Below, piece by piece: positions 46,075 through 55,464 of a DNA stretch of 64,000 nucleotides. A program made the translations under genes and the position numbers. Each line of letters starts with the position of its first letter. Position 1 is the stretch's first letter. A model generated the notes under the pieces. That model did not search any database. It had not been told where the DNA came from and saw nothing but the letters and a program-made list of their open reading frames with translations. Source of the DNA: Acidobacteriaceae bacterium TAA 166. Lineage in GTDB: Bacteria; Acidobacteriota; Terriglobia; Terriglobales; Acidobacteriaceae. The stretch is taken from NCBI GenBank assembly GCA_000421065.1, contig ATWD01000001.1, forward strand, positions 310,001-374,000, given 5' to 3'.

Positions 46075-46460
46075 GCGCTGGCAGAAGATTCGTACATCGC
46101 TCGAATTTTCTGATGACATCCAAGATAGAACTTGCCTCGCCCAACAAAGATAGTGTTGGAGAGTTCTATCGCTGAAAAATGGGATGCGTAAATGTCCACG
46201 AGTTTTGCGAGAAACTCTTAACGCTCCCAGAATGCCAACAAAAGACTGGCTCATGTCGCCGCGACTTCCCGCCTTCAGCTAAGGATGAGTTAGGCGCTAC
46301 TCTATCAAGCGGATGAGCACAACTCTTATTTGAATTTGCACCCGACCCAACCGAAGACCAAAGACGTGCTGATCGGCGAGCCGGCGGAATCTGCACAAAA
46401 GTAAGAGCGATCTTGTTGGGTTCCGGTGTCTAAATGAGCAGGAGCACCGAGGTCCGTGTG
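46075..46460. other. Intergenic, no gene recognised
   Basis: Short frames only. A broken frame on the plus strand (HNSYLNLHPTQPKTKDVLIG) could be the end of a lost gene but I cannot assign it. Confidence 0.35.
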
Positions 46461-47601
46461 ATGAGAAAGAATGCAGTACTGCACATAATGTTAAGCAACA
46501 TAGTCTCATTGCTCCTGTTTGCGATCCCCGGATACCTCAGGGCAATCTGGTGCCACCAGGCGATCCTCGCTGCTCCGCGCTTGAGATTCCCCCTGTCACG
46601 CAGGCAAGGTATTTTGCTGCGCATCCTGAAGATTTGGAGCGAGCGAAATGCATGCTCGACTTCTATGCGCGTCGCCTCCCCGTGAGCGAGCTGCGGCCGT
46701 ATCGACTTGCCCTTATCCGATGGGTCATTGAACACTATCCCGGCATTAATCTTGAGAATTACCTGGATCAGGGACTCGACGTCAGCACAGAGGCTACTCG
46801 AGACTACTTCGAGATCAGAGCTCTCTGGAGCAAACGGTGGAACGCAAGCCTACTGACTCTGCCGTACTCTCCAACGCCGGGCGCGCACTCTCCATCGCAG
46901 ATCGGGAACATGCTCTCCAGTGGCTGAAGAACGCCCGCACGCTGTCTCCACAAGATCCAACCATTCCGAAACGGCTGGCAGATCTCTATGCCTATGCAAT
47001 CAGCGGGGTGGCGGGGACAGGACCGGAGCTCAATATAAACCGTGTGGATATTCGCGAAGTGCAATCAAGCTTTGCGCTCCTTGCCCTACGAGAGGCAGAG
47101 GAGGACTCGAATATAGCTACGTTGACCGGAATGAAGCTCCATTCCATGTCGCGGTGGCCCTTCTTTCGCAGCCGCCAGCTCGACTACGACAAGCTGGCGG
47201 AGAGGCCTCTCTTGAAAGCTGCGGCCCTTGAGTCTCCCAATCCGACAAAGATCTCCGCGCTTGCGGATTTTTATGCTGATCAGAGCGCCAAAGAAAGCGG
47301 GCGGGTTCCTTCCGAAGCTCCAACGGTCGAACGGCCGGGCAACGAGATGATGAAGAGGCTCACTACGCCCGGGATCCTCGCAGTCGGCAACGCCCGGCCG
47401 TCCCTTTCGGTCCGCGTAAAACTCGTCGTTGGTGTCGACGGCCATGTACAGTCAGCCTCAGCGGTCGATCCACCGACCGAGCAAGGCGGCCTTATGGCAG
47501 CGCACAAAGCGAAAACGCTCAGCTTCCTTCCGCTGCAAGAGGATGGAAAGCCTGTGCAGGTCGGGACGAAACTCACCGTGATGGTGGAAGACATAAGATA
47601 G
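46461..47601 (+). pseudogene. TonB-like energy-transducer-type protein with frameshifts
   Basis: A signal peptide (MLSNIVSLLLFAIPGYL) starts the gene. Near 46535 the frame changes to NLVPPGDPRCSALEIPPVTQ and RYFAAHPEDLERAKCMLDFY, and near 46835 it changes again to ERKPTDSAVLSNAGRALSIA. The tetratricopeptide-like middle (DREHALQWLKNARTLSPQDP) is followed by a TonB_C-like end (RLTTPGILAVG, SLSVRVKLVVGVDGHVQSAS, AAHKAKTLSFLPLQEDGKPV). Three open pieces joined by two shifts imply an inactive gene. Confidence 0.6.
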
Positions 47602-47700
47602 CCTCGACGCAGTAATCACTCTAGCCCGGACTTTGCAGAGCCGGCGAGGCGCAATTCAAGGCGCGCGAAGCGGCCTTTGAGAAACCTTTCTCTTTGTCCC

Positions 47701-48120
47701 TTAAACTTCAGGCTTGACGCGGCGACGGTAAGCTTCGGGAGTCTCAATTTGAAATGCCGTTTGCCCGGCCAGTACCAGCAGATCCTGATCGCCGCTGACC
47801 AGCAAATCGGAGTTACTACTCTGCGCCAGATCGAGAAATGGCTGATCCTTTGGATCCCTGCAGTCACATTTGCATCGCTCTGAGGGTTCGATGACTTCAC
47901 AATAGGGCAGATAGTCGGCGAGCAACTCGCGGCGGTCATCCTGAGAGAGCCGAAACTTGGGATATCCGAGAACTCGGGTGAGTTCCGCAGCGGTCACCCG
48001 AGAGAGAAGAGGCGTACACCCACCCTCCCGCCAATGCGGGCGCAGCCACGCCAAACGGCCATTCGCAAAAAGGAGAGCTGACACGACGGTCGTCGTGTCA
48101 AAGACTACGCGCAGACTCAA
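47701..48120 (-). CDS. PIN-domain toxin (putative toxin-antitoxin RNase)
   Basis: A 139-residue PIN nuclease. Acidic residues are VVFDTTTVVSALLF (Asp8), the middle Glu in TAAELTRVLGYPKF, and CDCRDPKDQPFLDLA plus LLVSGDQDLL near the C-terminus, as in the 'putative toxin-antitoxin system toxin component, PIN family' group. It probably cuts RNA when free of antitoxin. The start overlaps the AbrB-type gene by 4 bases (ATGA), so the pair is translationally coupled. Confidence 0.85.
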   Translation of the reverse strand: MSLRVVFDTTTVVSALLFANGRLAWLRPHWREGGCTPLLSRVTAAELTRVLGYPKFRLSQDDRRELLADYLPYCEVIEPSERCKCDCRDPKDQPFLDLAQSSNSDLLVSGDQDLLVLAGQTAFQIETPEAYRRRVKPEV

Positions 48121-48341
48121 GCTCGTTCACGCGCCCAGGAGACAGCAGCTGCGACATCCTCTTCTTCGATCCCGAGTTGTGCTAGCCGGGTACGGACCTC
48201 GTCCGCACGGCTCTTTTGCAGCGGGCGCAGGACAATGGTCTCTCCATCCGTACTCACATCAAAGTATTCCACTCCGGCGAAACGGGTCACAACCGTTTTC
48301 GGGAGGGTGATTTGATTCTTAACGGTTTTCTTTGCCAGCAT
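48117..48341 (-). CDS. AbrB/SpoVT-type antitoxin
   Basis: A 74-residue swapped-hairpin DNA-binding protein. ATG at 48341 is fixed by AGGAGGG 5 bases upstream; the longer frame from 48365 lacks a site. The N-terminal hairpin is MLAKKTVKNQITLPKTVVTR, then FDVSTDGETIVLRPLQ, then a helical tail for toxin binding (DEVRTRLAQLGIEEEDVAAA). It precedes the PIN toxin on the minus strand as a normal antitoxin-toxin operon. Confidence 0.87.
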   Translation of the reverse strand: MLAKKTVKNQITLPKTVVTRFAGVEYFDVSTDGETIVLRPLQKSRADEVRTRLAQLGIEEEDVAAAVSWARERA

Positions 48342-48982
48342 GAATTCCCTCCTGAAAGGATACAAGGAAATCTTACTATAGGCTCAACGACCTTTCAGGC
48401 TCACGAGCAAAGGGAGCAATGGCCCTTCCGGATTCAAGGGCGCTGTCCTGTGCTGGAATTTCGCTGTTAAACAAAAGACGCATCAAGTGCTGCGCAAGTT
48501 GCGGGGTCGACGAAATTCTTTCCTGCCGTCAAAGACAAGCGCCCTTTCGCCATCTTCCTTGCGCGAAAACTTACCCGGCTAGTACTGCCCATCTCCTGAT
48601 GAGACGCTTCTAAAAAATGAGGTCGCGTATCGGTCAATCCACTAATGACAAGAGCTGCCGCCGCGGCGGCAGCGCGCAACGACTGGAGCGACCGCCAGCG
48701 AGCTCTGCTGGCCATTTCAGCAATCGGTTCCAACCACAGAATGAGCTAAGCCTCTGCCCTTTCCACATGGGCTGGGGACAGTGAAAACGGCGTCGAATTT
48801 AATGAAACCTAATCCCGTGGAGTCGATCACTATCTCGTGCTGTGGTGTTTCCGCGATATCGTTCAGACTGCGAACTAGCAGGGGATACAATATTGTGCGC
48901 AGCATGTTTACGGTTGAGGCATTCTCAGGATTCATGGAAACGCTGCAGGACTGAATCTTCGTCTGAACAATTGTTCCCGGTC
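48342..48982. other. Region with a perfect 20-bp palindrome and no secure gene
   Basis: Two minus-strand frames (48733-48467 and 48986-48717) have no recognised family. The palindrome GCTGCCGCCGCGGCGGCAGC occupies 48654-48673. The region lies between the AbrB gene and a frameshifted secreted protein and may be gene debris. Confidence 0.4.
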
Positions 48983-49460
48983 TCAACAGTTTGCAAAAGC
49001 GTTCCCCAGCAAATCCATCGCTCCGAGAACGTGCGAAACCTCACTTAGGATGGCGGTGGTGTGCCATCCGAGATGGCTCGTGGTATGGAAATGACCACTC
49101 GGTTTTGTTGCAATCAACATGATTTCGGCACGATCGTGAAACGTACCGGCTGGTCGGGACACCATACGGTTACGGGGACCGGGTATCCACTCGATCCGAG
49201 GAGGAATGCTGTGGCGACGCTCCTGCCGTGCGCGCTCTTCAAGCCACGACTGCAGATTGCCGTCCATCTTTTGACCTGAAAACAACTGGACATAAACGCT
49301 GCCAGGCGCCGCATCCGAAGGTGTCAGGACAGCCGTGTCGCCATGCTGTGGTCACCTGCCATCCAGCCGGAGCCTGAAAGCTCCACTCTTTAAACTGCTG
49401 GCCCTTCATCGCTTCTGTAAACGCCAGACACATCACAAAAACAAGAAACAGTCTCTGCAT
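48983..49460 (-). pseudogene. Small secreted protein of unknown function, frameshifted
   Basis: A signal peptide (MQRLFLVFVMCLAFTEAMKG) and FKEWSFQAPAGWQV are in one frame. From about 49330 the other frame continues AVLTPSDAAPGSVYVQLFSG, then QSWLEERARQERRHSIPPRI and the C-terminus SEVSHVLGAMDLLGNAFANC. One shift separates the halves. I do not recognise the family. Confidence 0.5.
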
Positions 49461-49757
49461 GGTTCCAGTTTCCTCAACAGCATAGAATTTCTGTAGCCCG
49501 CCACTGAGGGTAACAAAATTGGGTTAAGGCGAATGTTTCCTACTATTGGAGAAATCATCCGTGTCACTAGGGGTCCATCGTTATAAACCCGCACATCACC
49601 AAGTTCCACTCAGACCACCAGCAAGTGTGTCCGCGGCGAGACAATCTAGGAACTCGATGAGGAGTTAACGCATTTGTTCTCACGTCATGTCCTGCACTAG
49701 TTTGATCTTCAAGTAAAAGATAAAAAAGGGCTTCTACTAGAATAATTACAGGAAGAT

Positions 49758-50069
49758 CTATGGCTTTAGCTTCAGTTCAACGGCAATCACCTCGAGATTG
49801 GGCACATTCAGGCTAGCGATATTACCGACCGCCCGATGGTAGTCAGCATTGAAGATTTGGAAGGCTTCCGGAGCGCAAAGGCGACGCAGCGCATTGACGA
49901 CCTCGTTTGAAGCGAGTTTTCGCTTTGGCGTAATTTCCTTGCCGTCTGCTTCCAACCAGATTTCCGATTGGCCATGATTGATCTGCTGTGCGCACAACTT
50001 AGTGCCTTCTGTCATAACGCAAGTTTCCCCGACGACGAGAGCGGCATCTGTCATGTCCGAACGCGGCAT
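49758..50069 (-). CDS. Hypothetical protein
   Basis: A 103-residue frame of normal composition (LVVGETCVMTEGTKLCAQQI, IWLEADGKEITPKRKLASNE, LEVIAVELKLKP). No family or motif recognised. It starts 20 bases after the PIN-domain remnant on the same strand, so it may have been co-transcribed with it. Confidence 0.4.
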   Translation of the reverse strand: MPRSDMTDAALVVGETCVMTEGTKLCAQQINHGQSEIWLEADGKEITPKRKLASNEVVNALRRLCAPEAFQIFNADYHRAVGNIASLNVPNLEVIAVELKLKP

Positions 50070-50089
50070 GAATCGTGCTGTGAACTCAA

Positions 50090-50345
50090 CTAGCGGTCCC
50101 TTAGATACAGTTCAATCGTCTCGCTCGTCCAAATGGAAACTCCACTGCCAAAAAAGTCCCGATCTTCCGTCCAAACTGGGCACTTCAAGAGAAGAGCGGT
50201 CGCAACAATCGGCCAATCATCCTCATCACGAGAGATCATTCGCTCGCGAGCAGAAGCTTCGTATTCTTCATAGAGACTCCTGTCCACAACTTCGACCAAA
50301 CGCGCCAGTCGATCGAGCAGCAGAATTCCCGGACCAGGGTCGATT
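50090..50345 (-). pseudogene. PIN-domain nuclease C-terminal fragment
   Basis: Only the C-terminal ~80 residues of a PIN protein: LARLVEVVDRSLYEEYEASA, MISRDEDDWPIVATALLLKC, PVWTEDRDFFGSGVSIWTSE. The RD.DDWP and WTEDRDFFG motifs hold the last two acidic catalytic positions. The N-terminal half with the first Asp is replaced near 50350 by plus-strand TonB-receptor sequence, so the nuclease is inactive. Confidence 0.75.
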
Positions 50346-50360
50346 CGCCGTTTCTCCGAG

Positions 50361-51266
50361 TTGCATGACGGCGTGACGCTGCGCGAAGTACAAGTACAAA
50401 ACCCCACGACGCCATTACCTTCTGGTCCAGAACTGGATGGTCTTCCCACCAATCTCGTCCAATTCTCCTCGCATGTTCGTTCGCCGTATTCGATTCAGTA
50501 CAGTGCTGGATTCGAGCGTCGGATCGGGAAAAAGGCAACGTTGACAGCTGAATATCGCGGACAGGTTCAGGTCAAGGCCTTCCGTTCTGTCGATGTCAAT
50601 GCCCCCATTCTTCCTCCAAACCCTGAACTCAGTGCGAATTACCCGCGCCCCGATCCGCGGTACGGCCAGATTCAAGACATCGAATCCGGAGGCCGCGCTT
50701 TGGTGAATGCACTCGATCTCTCTTTTCGGGGAGACCTCGGCCATTGGTTTACGGGTCGGGCACAGTACGCCTTCGCCCACTTCTTTAACAACACTGGAGG
50801 ACTGTCGCAATTTCCCCAGGACCAATACCATCCCAATCGTGAGTGGGGCCGCGCAGACCTCGATCGACGGCACAAGTTCAATCTGCTTGGCACCATCAAC
50901 CCAGATCATTGGTTGTCCTTGGGAGTTGCTGCGACGATCTATTCCGGTACACCCTACACGGAGACAACGGGAAACGACGATTATCACACGGGTCTTGGGA
51001 ACGCTCGCCCTGTCGGTGTCGCTCGGAATACCCTACAAGGCCAAGGGACAACCTCCTTTGACGCTCTCTACGGTCACGATTTTCGGCTGACGAAAGAGAC
51101 GGGCGACAAAGCCAAGGTACTCAGCGCCGGAATCTCTGCGTTTGATGTCTTTAATCACACGAACTACCAGAAGTACATCGGAACGTTATCCTCTCCTCGT
51201 TTCGGTATGCCGACAACGGCGTCACCGGGGCGCCAGATTCAGTTTTCGCTGGGCTATCGCTTCTGA
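50361..51266 (+). pseudogene. C-terminal barrel fragment of a TonB-dependent receptor
   Basis: About 300 residues of an Oar-type receptor barrel: SPYSIQYSAGFERRIGKKAT, NALDLSFRGDLGHWFTGRAQ, EWGRADLDRRHKFNLLGTIN, FDVFNHTNYQKYIG and the C-terminal RQIQFSLGYRF. The signal peptide, plug and most of the barrel are missing. The break coincides with the PIN fragment, indicating a rearrangement joined the two. Confidence 0.8.
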
Positions 51267-51879
51267 TCGTTGATTCGAATATTTGCTTGGGTGCGGCATA
51301 ACAACCGGAGTTCAGATTCTCCTGTTTTGCCCCAATCAAGCATCAGGCTGAACCCCAAGCTGCCCTGTGGCTTCCGCGAAGATCTCTTCGCCGCGCCAAC
51401 GCGCCGCCCTGTTGACGGCTGAGGCCGAGTGGACGCCTGCGAGTTTCTGGCACGTTCAGCTTCACTTCCACTTCTGCCAACCCGTTCTTGCCCGTAAAGA
51501 GTTTCCGAAGAGATCGCCTTCGAGCCGGTATTGGATACATTTGGGGGGGAACATTATCGACCAATATTAAGGTAGCCTTAAAGCTTAACCGCTAAGGTAA
51601 ACTTGTGCTCCGCAGGAGCGAGCCAATCCACTATCGTGGGTGTCATGCCGCTCCCCGAGCTCTGATCGCTACATAAAGAGATTGCGCTTTCTTGGGGGAT
51701 CGTTCGCGCAAGAGGTGCGAGTTCCTAGAACGTAGTATGAATAGTCCGACAACGCTGGAGTTCGCAATGTAGCAGGTTGATAGCTGATATGCAGGAGCGG
51801 TACTCATGATGCGCTTGACTGCCTGGTTGTCCCGAAATACTGCCACGCACATCTACAAGTGAGAGGCTTTTCGCCTGCA
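51267..51879. other. Intergenic debris, no gene recognised
   Basis: Short frames only on both strands, none with a recognisable motif. Confidence 0.4.
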
Positions 51880-52106
51880 TCATTCGGTGAAATGAGCCTC
51901 ACGGAGACGTTCCGAAAACGCAATGTAATCCGCGTACGTGATGATTTCAGCGATCACATCAACATCGTTCGTGCCGCGAATGGGAACCGCGGCCTTGTCG
52001 GTAATCAGCATTCCTAGGGTGATACCACAACAAAAACGATCTCGTCCAGAAAGGGGGCGAGTTTGAGAACCGCGTCTTCCAACAACGGCAGATTCGGATC
52101 AGCCAT
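51880..52106 (-). pseudogene. AbiEii-like nucleotidyltransferase fragment
   Basis: Begins MADPNLPLLEDAVLKLAPFL, DEIVFV, then shifts frame near 52025 into GITLGMLITDKAAVPIRGTN, DVDVIAEIITYADYIAFSER and an early stop at 51880. The pattern (G-x-x-L...R-x-T-x-D-V-D-V) is that of DUF1814/AbiEii-type nucleotidyltransferases. Its ATG overlaps the end of the regulator gene by 8 bases. Frameshift plus truncation mean the putative toxin is dead. Confidence 0.65.
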
Positions 52107-52656
52107 TAATTTCCTTGCCGAGCAGTTCAATAGCGAGGTTTCGCTCTCGCGTTCTGCCGCCACGAATCGCATCGCAGAGCGCGAGAACACTATAAAACTT
52201 AGGATCTCGCAGAGCTGCTTTCGGCGCGCCCTTGTAGAGAGGCGCGAGAGAAATTCCTCGTACTTTTCCATCAATAAACGGCCACACTTCAGGAGGATCG
52301 CCGTCATCCAGAAAGCGTGATTTCAAAGGCTCTGCTGCCGTCGCCGTAGGGACACCACGGGCCATAGAGCCTTTTGCTGGCGGAAAGACATACTTGAGCC
52401 CATGAGACAGGAACTCCATCAGCGCAGATCGATTGACCCTTTTTTTCCCATCGGCGATGTGGAGCAGCCCAGACTCCGCACTGCGCTTCAGAGATTTCGA
52501 CACCTCTGATTGAGAAATAAAGAGGCTTTCCGCCAAGTCTTTGGACGGCACTTGCGGCTCATTCGCGATGGCCAGTTTCAAAAATATCGCAACGTCCTGC
52601 CCCTGCATGAAGTAATCATAGAGTGTAATTTCCAAATTGGAAATTATTCTAGCCAT
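52099..52656 (-). CDS. Helix-turn-helix regulator (AbiEi-like partner of a nucleotidyltransferase)
   Basis: A 185-residue protein from ATG 52656 (MARIISNLEITLYDYF). The MarR-type winged helix is at about 25-75 (DVAIFLKLAIANEPQVPSKD, SLFISQSEVSKSLKRSAESG). The C-terminal half (PLYKGAPKAALRDPKFYSVL, LCDAIRGGRTRERNLAIELL) is of unknown fold. It overlaps the nucleotidyltransferase start by 8 bases, the arrangement of an AbiE-like (type IV) toxin-antitoxin pair with the antitoxin first. The upstream frame extending to 52788 is IS110 debris, not part of the gene. Confidence 0.7.
   Translation of the reverse strand: MARIISNLEITLYDYFMQGQDVAIFLKLAIANEPQVPSKDLAESLFISQSEVSKSLKRSAESGLLHIADGKKRVNRSALMEFLSHGLKYVFPPAKGSMARGVPTATAAEPLKSRFLDDGDPPEVWPFIDGKVRGISLAPLYKGAPKAALRDPKFYSVLALCDAIRGGRTRERNLAIELLGKEING
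52626..52646. promoter_or_regulatory. Perfect palindrome in the first codons of the HTH regulator
   Basis: TAATTTCCAA-A-TTGGAAATTA, 10-base arms around one base, lying within codons 4-10 of the regulator at 52099-52656. Its symmetry and position suggest the regulator's own operator, with transcription or translation starting very close by. Confidence 0.5.
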
Positions 52657-52673
52657 CCCATTTTTGGGGGTGG

Positions 52674-52754
52674 AGGAGTAACTACCCGATGTTCCCAAAG
52701 CAATAACGTGAAACGTGTCTTGCCTAAGTCGATGCCTACCGAACGAATCTGCAT
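52674..52754 (-). mobile_element. 5' remnant of an IS110-family transposase gene
   Basis: The start MQIRSVGIDLGKT followed after a frameshift by FHVIALGTSG is the typical N-terminus of IS110-type DEDD transposases (first catalytic Asp in GIDLGKT). Only ~80 bases remain, next to the AbiE-like regulator. Confidence 0.65.
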
Positions 52755-52974
52755 GCCGATGATCCTCCTGTGAAACCGCTGCTTCCATCCTCCGCCTCAG
52801 CGGAGGGGACAGCGGCGGACCATCTCATTAGTCGGCTTGTCGCCAGCGATAATCGTACGCATTACGTGGATTGGAGATGTCGAGAACCGATTTCCCTTGA
52901 TATCCGTCAGACATTACAGCTCTGTTTGGAATTTCCATTGATCACTAATGTCCCTGACAAGAATCAATAAAAAC

Positions 52975-52998
52975 GGGCTGATCCCACACGATCAGCCC
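52975..52998 (-). terminator. Rho-independent terminator of the carbohydrate locus
   Basis: GGGCTGAT (52975-52982) and ATCAGCCC (52991-52998) form an 8-bp stem with an 8-base loop. On the minus strand the stem is followed by GTTTTTATT. It would end the minus-strand transcript of the beta-propeller gene (stop at 53224). The rest of 52755-53223 has no recognisable gene. Confidence 0.65.
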
Positions 52999-53223
52999 TG
53001 TGGCCCGCTGTTTGAGTAGCAGAAAAGTTTGTAGCATTTTTGTCGCAAATACCGCCGATTGGGCCGTTTTCCGACTCTGCCAGCTTATAAGTAATGTGCC
53101 GTCAATAATTTACGATCCTGACGCAACATGGCATGGAAGAGGTCATAGGTTCGGATCCTTAAACACGTTCAGAGGTCAGGTTCAAGCCCACCACCTGGCT
53201 GACGTTCACGTGGATGTTGAGAT

Positions 53224-55161
53224 TTAATTGGATGGAGTCCAACGATAGACGACGACGTTGGAGCTGTTGTAGTTGTCCTTGGTGACGACATACTCGCCCG
53301 TGGAGCGAAGGTAGGCGCGAATTCCATACATGGAGTCGACGTCGTTGCCCACGGATACGTTGTCAGGATTGCTGTTGATGAAGGTTATCTCGTTGGCGCC
53401 GCTGGTCAGGTTGAAGGCATCGATGTTGGGAACGGTATGCACGTAGCCTACGAAGAGATAGTTGCCGGCGGCGGCGATGGTCTTGGGATTGGGGCTGGAG
53501 AGAGTAATCACGGGGTTAGGGGAGCTGGTGTTGCCGGCGAACCAGCCATGATAGACCTCGACGCGCGTGCCGATGGCCGTCCAATCAGTGCTGCCGGTGA
53601 TGCCGGAGGCGAGGATCATGGTGTCCGTGTCGGCGAGATAGATGATACGGGTGAGAGTGCCGATGCTCGCAGGCGTGGGAGTGGAGACACCCGCGCCCCA
53701 GATGGGTTTGCCGGTCGAGTCGAAGCCGGTGAGAGGATAGTGCCAGATGGCGTTGGTCTTATCCAGCCCGGCCCAGATGCCGCCTTTGCTGTCGATGCAG
53801 AAACCGTTGCGAATGCGCGCCGTAGTATTGAAGAGAGTCCCGGGGATGGAGCCGATGGGATTCGCGATATATCCGGTGGCGTTGGTGAAGTAGTGGAGAT
53901 AGAAGATATCGGGGTTCTGGCCGTTGGCAACGAGGATGCGATGACCATTCACGTAGGCGATCTGTCCGAAGTCTTCGCCACGCTGCGGGTCGGCAACATT
54001 GATGCGGGGATCGTTCGGGTAGGTGAAGGGATCAATGGTGTTGTACTGAAAGGAGCCTCCCGCGGTGCCGGTGTAGACGTTGTTGCCGCTGAAAAAATAG
54101 ACGCCATCGGTGGCCGGATCGGGCGCGGCGACGGCTTCGAAGTTGAGGCTCTGAAGCTTCCATTTGAGCTGTCCACTCGGGTCATAGGCGTGAATGTCGG
54201 TGCCGCCATCACGGCCAAGATCCCACGTGCCGCCCCAAGGGTTATTGAGCACATAGAGCATGCCACTGGAATCTCTACCGATGCCATGGACGCGCGTGAA
54301 GCGCTTGTCACCAACATAGCCCTTGGTGCCGCTGGTCGTGTCCAGATAGCCTCCAAGAGTGCCGAAGGTGCTGGAGAGTACGGGCGCGTTATTGCTGATG
54401 TCGAATATCTTGATGTTCATGTCGGGACCTTCGTCGCCGACATAGAGCTTCTGCTGCCCTGCGTCATAGAAGAGCGAGGCGGGGCGAGCGGTAGAGGCTA
54501 GAGTGATCGTGGTAAGCGGAGCTCCGGTGGGATCGAACTTCTGGATGGCGGCTGCGGCTTTCTGCGCGACCCAGAGATTGCCGGCGCTGTCGACGGCCAG
54601 CGCTCCGGGCGAGGCAACGCCGATATCGAGCTTCCAGGTGCCGTCGGTCATGTAGACACGAACACGATTGCCTGGGTTATCGCTGACATAGAGCAGAGTG
54701 CCGGAGGTGGCCAGGCCGGTAATGACGTCCGCCTTTTGCTCAGTGGTGTCGGCGCTGACCTGCAGGATGATATCGCGGGTTTTGGAGGAGCGGTTGTAGC
54801 GTCCGACGAGCCCGCTGCCGCCGAGAGAGCTGTTGAAGGAGAGCGCGACGAAGAGGTCGGTGGCGTTGCCGGTGATTGCAGAGCCCTGAAACTCATTGTG
54901 GACGCCGATAGAGCCGACAGTAGTGCCGTTCTGATAGATGCCGACGCCGCCGGCGTCCTCATCCCAGAGACTTGAGGTGTAGATGACGCCTTCAGGTGCG
55001 ACCCACATCGAACGGGCGACGCTGCCGATGTGGTTGGCGTCGAGACCAAAGGTGTTGGCCGCCCAGTCGGTAGTGTATTGAGCGTGCGCACGCGAGGCAG
55101 GCACAAAAAGAATGGCGGCAGCGAGCAGAAGAAGAGTGAGCGGACTTCTGGACTTCGACAT
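53224..55161 (-). CDS. Secreted beta-propeller (NHL-like) protein
   Basis: ATG at 55161 begins a Sec signal (SPLTLLLLAAAILFVPASRA) with AGGAG 10 bases upstream, giving ~645 residues. The body consists of repeated propeller blades: PGALAVDSAGNLWVAQKAAA, ITGLATSGTLLYVSDNPGNR, VHGIGRDSSGMLYVLNNPWG, NGFCIDSKGGIWAGLDKTNA. NHL-type propellers are scaffold or ligand-binding modules; no catalytic residues are apparent. It is the last gene of the glycan locus, 303 bases after the esterase, and may bind glycan or hold enzymes together. Function is unproven. Confidence 0.75.
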   Translation of the reverse strand: MSKSRSPLTLLLLAAAILFVPASRAHAQYTTDWAANTFGLDANHIGSVARSMWVAPEGVIYTSSLWDEDAGGVGIYQNGTTVGSIGVHNEFQGSAITGNATDLFVALSFNSSLGGSGLVGRYNRSSKTRDIILQVSADTTEQKADVITGLATSGTLLYVSDNPGNRVRVYMTDGTWKLDIGVASPGALAVDSAGNLWVAQKAAAAIQKFDPTGAPLTTITLASTARPASLFYDAGQQKLYVGDEGPDMNIKIFDISNNAPVLSSTFGTLGGYLDTTSGTKGYVGDKRFTRVHGIGRDSSGMLYVLNNPWGGTWDLGRDGGTDIHAYDPSGQLKWKLQSLNFEAVAAPDPATDGVYFFSGNNVYTGTAGGSFQYNTIDPFTYPNDPRINVADPQRGEDFGQIAYVNGHRILVANGQNPDIFYLHYFTNATGYIANPIGSIPGTLFNTTARIRNGFCIDSKGGIWAGLDKTNAIWHYPLTGFDSTGKPIWGAGVSTPTPASIGTLTRIIYLADTDTMILASGITGSTDWTAIGTRVEVYHGWFAGNTSSPNPVITLSSPNPKTIAAAGNYLFVGYVHTVPNIDAFNLTSGANEITFINSNPDNVSVGNDVDSMYGIRAYLRSTGEYVVTKDNYNSSNVVVYRWTPSN

Positions 55162-55464
55162 GGAGGGTGATGCTCCTAAAGGGGAGTTCCGCAGATGCGC
55201 GGGCCGTTCGGCAGGAGAGGCCATCGGCGACGAACTTTCTACGTGGACGCGGAAGAGGTGGTCAACGAAGTTCTTTAGATTTCCCTGAGGCATGCGACCG
55301 TCTCACCATGCAAAATATTCCGATGCGTTTCGAAGAGAGAAGGAGACGCTCGGCAATCCCGTATTTTGAGGGGGGAGTAATGCGCAAAGATGGAAATCTC
55401 TCGCACAGCACAAGGAGCGCGCAGCAGATGGCGGCGTTTCTGTAGATGAAACGAGCGAAGGCGA
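55162..55464. other. Gap between propeller gene and esterase
   Basis: No gene recognised in 303 bases. A separate promoter for the propeller gene could lie here, but no clear boxes are visible. Confidence 0.35.

Noticed and set aside
53133-53190. tRNA T-arm-like sequence (AGGTTCGGATCCT)
   Set aside because: No matching acceptor or anticodon stem can be assembled around it.
53437-54501. 354-codon plus-strand open frame
   Set aside because: Antisense to the propeller gene, which has a signal peptide and repeats.
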